The notes below the pieces were generated by a model. That model was given only the letters and a program-made list of their open reading frames with translations, had not been told where the DNA came from and did not search any database. Shown here piece after piece: positions 58,600-64,000 of a stretch of DNA of 64,000 bases. The position numbers were made by a program, and so were the translations under genes. The stretch is from Pyricularia pennisetigena. Lineage: Eukaryota > Ascomycota > Sordariomycetes > Magnaporthales > Pyriculariaceae. Positions within the stretch are counted from its first letter, which is position 1; each line of letters opens with the position of its first letter. The stretch is taken from NCBI RefSeq assembly GCF_004337985.1, contig NC_043742.1, positions 1,598,176 through 1,662,175 on the forward strand, given 5' to 3'.

Positions 58600-59717
58600 A
58601 TGTCGACTTTGTTCGTGGCAAAGAGGCAGGCCGCCAGGGCGGCATCTCAGTTGAGATGTTTTAGCTCTACACCCTCGCGCGGAGCTGCAGAGGTCAAGAA
58701 GCTCGGAGTTCTGGGCGCCGGACAGATGGTAGGTCTCGACGTGTGGCATTGTTGGGTGCTTAGTCTTGACTAGCAATACTGACGGATATACCGCATTTAT
58801 AGGGACTGGGGATCGCCCTTGTGGCTGCAAGAGTTGCACAGGTTCCCGTTACGCTCGTTGATCCGAGTCAAGGAGCATTGGATAAGGGGCTATCACTGGC
58901 GGGTAGGTTTCCTTTGTCGTGGTGACATGGTCCTTGGCTTCCTCTAGGCGAAAGGCAACGAACGAAACTCACACGCAGATAAACAGACAAGCTCCTCTCT
59001 AAGGACATTCAAAAGTCACGCATCAGCCAGGAGGATGCCGACGCCACCCGTGGGCGTCTCAGCCCTACCACGTCCATGGACTCCCTGGCCGATGTGGACT
59101 TTGTGATTGAGGCTGTACCCGAGATCCCGGACCTCAAGTACGAGATATTCGGCAAGCTGGCGCAGATCTGCCCCAAGCACGCCATCCTGGCGACCAACAC
59201 GTCGTCGATCTCCATCACGCGCATCGCGGCGGCCACTACCAAGGACGCGACGGACCTGTCGGCCAGCTCACGGGTGGTGTCGACGCACTTTATGAACCCG
59301 GTGCCCGTCATGAAGGGTGTCGAGATCATCAGCGGCCTGCAGACGAGCCAGGAGACGCTGGACGCTGCCGTGGCCTTTTGCAAGGCCATGGGCAAGGTCC
59401 CCTCGACGTCGGCCGACTCCCCCGGCTTCCTGGCAAACCGCATCCTGATGCCGTACATCAACGAGGCCATAATCTGCCTCGAGACAAAGGTCGGCGACCG
59501 CGACTCGATCGACGCCATCATGAAGACGGGCACCAACGTGCCCATGGGCCCGCTCCAGCTGGCCGACTTCATCGGGCTCGACACGTGCCTCGCCATCATG
59601 AAGGTGCTGCACACGGAGACGGGCGACTCAAAGTACCGGCCCAGCGTGCTGCTGCAGAAGATGGTGGACGCTGGGTGGCTTGGCAAGAAGAGCGGCAAGG
59701 GTTTTTATGATTACTAG
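58600..59717 (+). CDS. 3-hydroxyacyl-CoA / 3-hydroxybutyryl-CoA dehydrogenase, mitochondrial type
   Basis: NAD-dependent oxidation of L-3-hydroxyacyl-CoA to 3-ketoacyl-CoA, a beta-oxidation step. Exons 58600-58728, 58803-58902 and 58987-59717 join to 319 residues. For exon 3 the second AG (at 58986) is used because it yields DKLLSKDI in frame. The N-terminus is arginine/serine-rich and lacks acids (MSTLFVAKRQAARAASQLRC), as in a mitochondrial presequence. The NAD site is LGVLGAGQMGLGIAL, with its GxGxxG at residues 39-44. Conserved blocks follow: VDFVIEAVPE, ILATNTSSISIT, STHFMNPVPVMKGVEII and SPGFLANRILMPYINEAI, then GPLQLADFIGLDT and GKKSGKGFYDY at the C-terminus. The length is right for the family (about 280-320). 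Which chain length it prefers is not visible. Confidence 0.95.
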
Positions 59718-60572
59718 GGGAATAGACTGTGTATGAACATGGACTTTTTATCATCATCTNNNNNNNNNNNNNNNNNNNNNNNNNNNNNNNNNNNNNNNNN
59801 NNNNNNNNNNNNNNNNNNNNNNNNNNNNNNNNNNNNNNNNNNACTTTGTCGTTTTTACCCCGGGGTATATCCTTGAACATTCCATTGCTTGTGGCTAGAA
59901 TACCGAAAACGGAGGTTATCATTGTCATCCTTCTCAAGAAAAACTCATCGGCAATAAAGAATTGCCAGCAAGTAAAAATGAATCATTCTGAGTTTCTGCA
60001 CATCTATGCCTCTTGCAGTTCCGCCAAGACACTTGTGTCTATTGCGTAACAGGCTAAAAAACGCTTGTGGAAACTGATATCACCTGCCTCGAATCGCATT
60101 GGCGAATGGATGCTTTTCTTGATGCGGGGCCCTTCCGCCTCCACAGTGGATCGAAAAGCTAAACGTGGGGGAATGATGCACTGCAAATGCAGGACTGGCT
60201 GGCTGTTCGTGTTAGCTGCACGGTTATGGGTGGCGCCGCGTCAATCCCGCTTGTTTAAATTCTAAAAAGTTATTTTGGATGGTTTTCCTCGTAGAAGAAA
60301 AAAAAAAAAGAGGACAATTTCAGACCGAAACATAAATAAATAAACCCTGGCTTGGCCTGCATAGATTTGAACCGTCTCGAGCGGTGGACAGCATTCATAC
60401 AACGTTTCTGCATTTTGTCGGATTTTTTTTTTCATGTCAGCTCTATAGACGATAAACCGTTATATCGGTCGTTTCATTTCTCGAGAATGTCCCTCTGATT
60501 TGCTTTTTTTTTTTTTTTTTTTATATCTCTATAAAGCCCCTCAATCCTCCACAGCACTAGCCGCTGTTGAAT
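59718..60572. other. Spacer with assembly gap, upstream of the BOR1-like gene
   Basis: Contains an 83-base run of N and A/T homopolymers (60297-60309, 60505-60522). A T18 tract ends about 50 bases before the transporter ATG. No gene is supported; short frames between 59843 and 60265 have no domain. Confidence 0.5.
59760..59842. other. Assembly gap (83 N)
   Basis: Undetermined bases starting 42 bases after the dehydrogenase stop codon; likely in its 3' untranslated region. Confidence 0.98.
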
Positions 60573-62781
60573 ATGGCGTCCCACACGTCATCGCCGGTGA
60601 CAGGCCACCAGGGCCTCACCTTACCCACAAGCTCAATGCATCACCACCAGGATCGGGACGGAAACGGTGCCAACACGGCGACCTCGACCGCCGGAGACGC
60701 ATCACAGTCGCGGTCGTCGAGGCCGTTCAGACGTTGGGCCTCGTCCCTACGTAGCAGCCCCTACTTGCATCGAGGCAGCTCTGGGAATGCCGAGGAAAGC
60801 CATGGCAGGCCGAGAAACTGGTGGCATGTTCATCTCTTCCGCGGCATGGCCAATGACCTGCGTCGCCGGGCACCCTACTACTGGTCCGACTGGAAGGATG
60901 CGTGGAACTATCGCGTAGTCCCTGCCACCATCTACATGTACTTTGCCAAGTAAGTCTAGGCCCGACAGTGGAGTGCCCCCCTTTGCCTTGTCTGTTTCTG
61001 ACTTGCCGCTCAGCATCCTGCCCGCGTTGGCCTTCTCGTTCGACATGTTCTCCAAGACAAACATGCAATATGGCGTCAACGAGGTCCTCTTGTCGTCCGT
61101 CCTGGGTGCTGTCGTCTTTGCCGTCCTCGCCTGCCAGCCGCTCGTTATCGTCGGCGTGACGGGCCCCATCACCGTCTTCAACTACACCGTTTACGACATC
61201 ATGAAGCCCACCGGGGTCAACTATCTGGCCTTTATGTGCTGGATTGGTCTGTGGTCTCTAGTTCTGCACTGGATCCTTGCCGTGACCAACTCGTGCAACT
61301 GGCTGCGCTACGTCACTCGCTTCCCGTGCGACATCTTTGGCTTTTATGTCGCCTTCATCTACCTGCAAAAGGGCATCCAGGTCCTCGAACCGCTTGGCGA
61401 ACAGGAGCCCTTTTACCTCAGCATCGCCGTGGCCGTCATGTTCTTTGGCGCCGCCTACGTCTGCGACAAGATTGGCCACAGCACCCTGTTTACGCACTCG
61501 GTCCGCGTCTTCCTCAAGGACTACGGCACGCCGCTGACCGTCATCTTCTTCACGGGCTTCGTCCACATCGGCAGGATGCGCCAGGTCGAGCTCGAGGTCC
61601 TGCCCACGGGCATCGCCTTCGTCCCGACGATCACCTCGCGGTCCTGGCTCGTCGACTTTTGGAACATACCCGTCGGCGACGTCTTCCTCGCGCTGCCGTT
61701 CGCCGTGCTCCTCACCATCCTCTTCTGGTTCGACCACAACGTCTCGTCCCTCATCGCGCAGGGCACCGAGTTCCCGCTCAAGAAACCCGCCGGCTTCCAC
61801 TGGGACCTCTTCCTCCTCGGGTTGACGACCGGGATCGCCGGCATCCTGGGCCTGCCCTTCCCCAACGGCCTCATCCCCCAGGCGCCCTTCCACACCGAGT
61901 CGCTCTGCGTGTCCGAGATGGTGGCGGACGAGGACGAGGCCGGCGGCCAAAAGGGCCACTACAGCCTCCGCCCGACCCACGTCGTCGAGCAGCGCGCGTC
62001 CAACCTGGTCCAGGGCCTCCTGACGCTCGTCACCATGACGGGACCCCTGCTCCTCGTGCTGCACCTGATCCCGCAGGCCGTGCTGGCCGGGCTCTTCTTC
62101 GTCATGGGCGTGCAGGCGCTCGAGGCCAACGGCATCACGGCCAAGATGCTCTTCCTGCTGCGCGACGCCTCCCTAACGCCGGCCGGCCACCCGCTCAAGC
62201 GCATCCCGCGCCGCGCCGCCCTATGGAGCTTCGTGGCCGTCGAGCTCCTCGGCTTCGGCGCCACCTTTGCCATCACCCAGTCCGTCGCCGCCGTCGGCTT
62301 CCCCGTCTTCATCCTGGCCCTCATCCCCGTCCGCGCCCTGCTGCTGCCGCGCTGGTTCACGCCCCTCGAGCTCGCCCTGCTCGACGGGCCCACCGCCAGT
62401 CCCTTTACCATGGAGAGCGTCGGCGGGTCGTACGGCGGCGCATCCGAAGACGGCGCTGTGGCGGCGGCTTCTTCTTCTTCTTCTTCTGGTGCTGCTGCTG
62501 CTGCTGGTGCTGCTGGTGCTGGTGGTAGTGGTGGCGGTGGTCATGCTTCGCTACGTGGCGGAGGCGGAGGCGTGCTCGTGTCGCCTGCCGCCGCTGCCGT
62601 CGACGCCGACGGGCGCAGGAGCGGCGAGGACCTGGCGGAGCGCGGGGTCGCGCCGCCGTCTGCCAGTTCGGCGGTCCACGGCCCGTCCAGAGGCGAGGGC
62701 GGCGAAGGCTCCATCGAGATGCGCAGGATCGGGGTGAACCGGCGGGCGCAGTCGACGCGGGCTGGGTCGGGTGAGCAGTAA
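60573..62781 (+). CDS. BOR1: BOR1-like SLC4-family anion (borate/bicarbonate) transporter
   Basis: Plasma-membrane transporter of the SLC4/HCO3-transporter fold; in yeast and plants the closest relatives export borate. Exons 60573-60949 and 61014-62781 join across a 64-base intron to 714 residues. The start is the first ATG; the longer frame begins with TTG. A Ser/His-rich cytosolic N-terminus leads to FRGMANDLRRRAPYYWSDWK, the standard fungal BOR1 entry. Helices with SLC4 marks follow: NILPALAFSFDMF, QPLVIVGVTGPITVFNYTVY, FGFYVAFIYLQKG, ILFWFDHNVSSLIAQG, GLPFPNGLIPQAPFHTESL and RASNLVQGLLTLVTM. The cytosolic tail has a Ser/Ala/Gly tract from a microsatellite and is longer than in yeast (576 residues in total). 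Borate as substrate is inferred from the family. Confidence 0.95.
62468..62535 (+). repeat. Compound (TTC)n(TGC)n microsatellite in the BOR1-like tail
   Basis: Trinucleotide runs encode consecutive serines then alanines and glycines. Unit length of three keeps the frame, so length variants would be tolerated. Confidence 0.88.
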
Positions 62782-64000
62782 AATTTGTTTGACTGTATGT
62801 GACAGACCGAGAATTTCTTCTTTTTTTTTGTTTTACATATTTGTCTTGTGGGGGGGCAATTTGGTTCATTGCCGGATGGGATATTGCTTATATAAAGGGG
62901 GGGAAAAGAAGGTACTTGTGAGGGCCTGAGAAAGATGACGCGCCTAGATATATCATATAGATTTGCGCATGCCGTTTTTATTCTAGATTCAGTATATGTT
63001 TTGTTCTGGGGCTCGCAGGCATACATTTAGTTGCTCTGAAATAGTGACACTCTGGTATGGTTAACACGCAGCTTCGTATTGAGATTCCACCCAATGTAAA
63101 TGTTAACCTCCATCTCAAGTCTCTTCTCATTACATCATGCAATTACTCAGTATCCTCAGATCGTCATAGGGGGAAACATGAGCGAGCCTCTTCTCTTCCG
63201 TTTATTGGAGCGCTGCGCTATCTTTACGCATCAGATGGGGTCGGCGAGAGCACAGTCGCGACGCTTTGTTTGCGCCATCATGAAGCAGCAGGAGTCCAAA
63301 TTCTCCAACCGTACGCCGGAGCTTCCCTTTAGGCTACACGTCTGTGGGAGAGACGACGTCAAAGAGATCTAGCAAAATGGCGTGGTAGGCGGGGAGGCCG
63401 AGAGGGAAACGCAGAACCAACAACCCGTCCTCCTGAAATCCGGGTATATTTCAACACCGGGAAGGTATTTTTTCTTCCATGTTTCTTTTCCCCTCCCCGG
63501 AGGGTTCTGTTTCCGCATTCTACAGCGAGCCGTCTAGATCGGCATAGAAACCCCCTCGGAAGCGCCCCCTTTTTCCCCCCGTCTTCCTCAGAAAAAAAAA
63601 GCTACATTACAACACCATCTCCTTGCTTATGCTCCCCGGAGCGGGAGGAGGGCGGAGGTTCAGGACATCTCGTCTCTTTTTTTTTTTTTTTTTTTTCCTT
63701 CCCCCGCGCAATGGCATTGGTGAGATTCTCATGCAGAGGGAGAGAGTACCACAAAATTCTGCACGGTCCCCCTCTCTCGCCCCCTTTCTTCATGCCTTCG
63801 TGATAGGTCCGGTACAGCAAACTACCCGAAAACAGTGATTGCGGGGGAGGAATGATCACCATCTCCCGATGAACCGCTGCGAGTTCCGTTACATTCTGTC
63901 CCAGTCTGTGATGTCTCTTGCTATCTGCTCCTCATATGACCGGATGGGGGCAAAAACCTGCAGAAAAACAACCCTCCGACTCGACGGACAGGGCCGGTTA
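62782..64000. other. Right-end intergenic region
   Basis: The 3' region of the BOR1-like gene followed by about 1 kb with no supportable gene. A T21 tract lies at 63677-63697. Frames at 63057-63372 and 63602-63862 are short and without domains. Confidence 0.5.

Noticed and set aside
61236..62528. A 430-codon + frame and a 268-codon - frame
   Set aside because: Arginine/histidine/proline-rich shadows of the BOR1-like coding sequence.
1..64000. CRISPR array, bacterial operons, ribosomal RNA genes, intact transposons
   Set aside because: No regularly spaced repeats, no rRNA signatures, no transposase or reverse-transcriptase motifs seen; the window is eukaryotic nuclear DNA.

Overview
This window is nuclear DNA of a filamentous ascomycete (Pezizomycotina, most likely a Sordariomycete; genus not fixed). 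Signs: genes split by short GT-AG introns with CTGAC/CTAAC branch sites, two Zn2Cys6 transcription factors, a fungal seven-helix rhodopsin-domain protein, fungal orthologues (MED4, QCR10, LCP5, a BOR1-like transporter), no operons, and many long A/T homopolymers. Several listed start codons were moved to the first real ATG, and exons were joined by reading frame and splice signals. All gene models are read by eye without transcripts or database search.

Left and middle (1-43 kb) is gene-sparse. It holds a secreted tyrosinase (2.5-4.0 kb, -), a rhodopsin-domain membrane protein (8.4-10.1 kb, +, with an assembly gap in an intron), two related F-box-like proteins (12.6-13.6 and 19.6-21.7 kb, -) on either side of a Zn2Cys6 regulator (16.0-18.9 kb, -), a small cysteine-rich secreted protein with a Kex2-type site (23.7-24.5 kb, +), and a salicylate-hydroxylase-like FAD monooxygenase (28.3-29.8 kb, -). 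From 29.8 to 43.2 kb there is no intact gene I can support; the one recognisable object is a decayed MFS transporter near 36.5-37.7 kb.

From 43 kb the density rises: a Zn2Cys6 regulator (43.3-45.0 kb, +) converging on a class I glutamine amidotransferase-like gene (45.3-46.4 kb, -) whose expected catalytic Glu is not at its usual place, an intron-containing tRNA-Gly(GCC) (47.67 kb), and a flavin-containing monooxygenase (48.5-50.6 kb, +) that is intact except for one in-frame UAG at the conserved Gly-Gly-Ile-Trp tryptophan.

The right end (51-62.8 kb) is a compact housekeeping block: LCP5 and a TM9-family protein (divergent pair), MED4 and QCR10 (divergent pair), a mitochondrial-type 3-hydroxyacyl-CoA dehydrogenase, and a BOR1-like SLC4 transporter. 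The most interesting single observation is the UAG in the monooxygenase gene, which fits either a fresh RIP-type G-to-A change or A-to-I mRNA editing of the kind known from Sordariomycetes. I did not find a clearly new multi-gene system.
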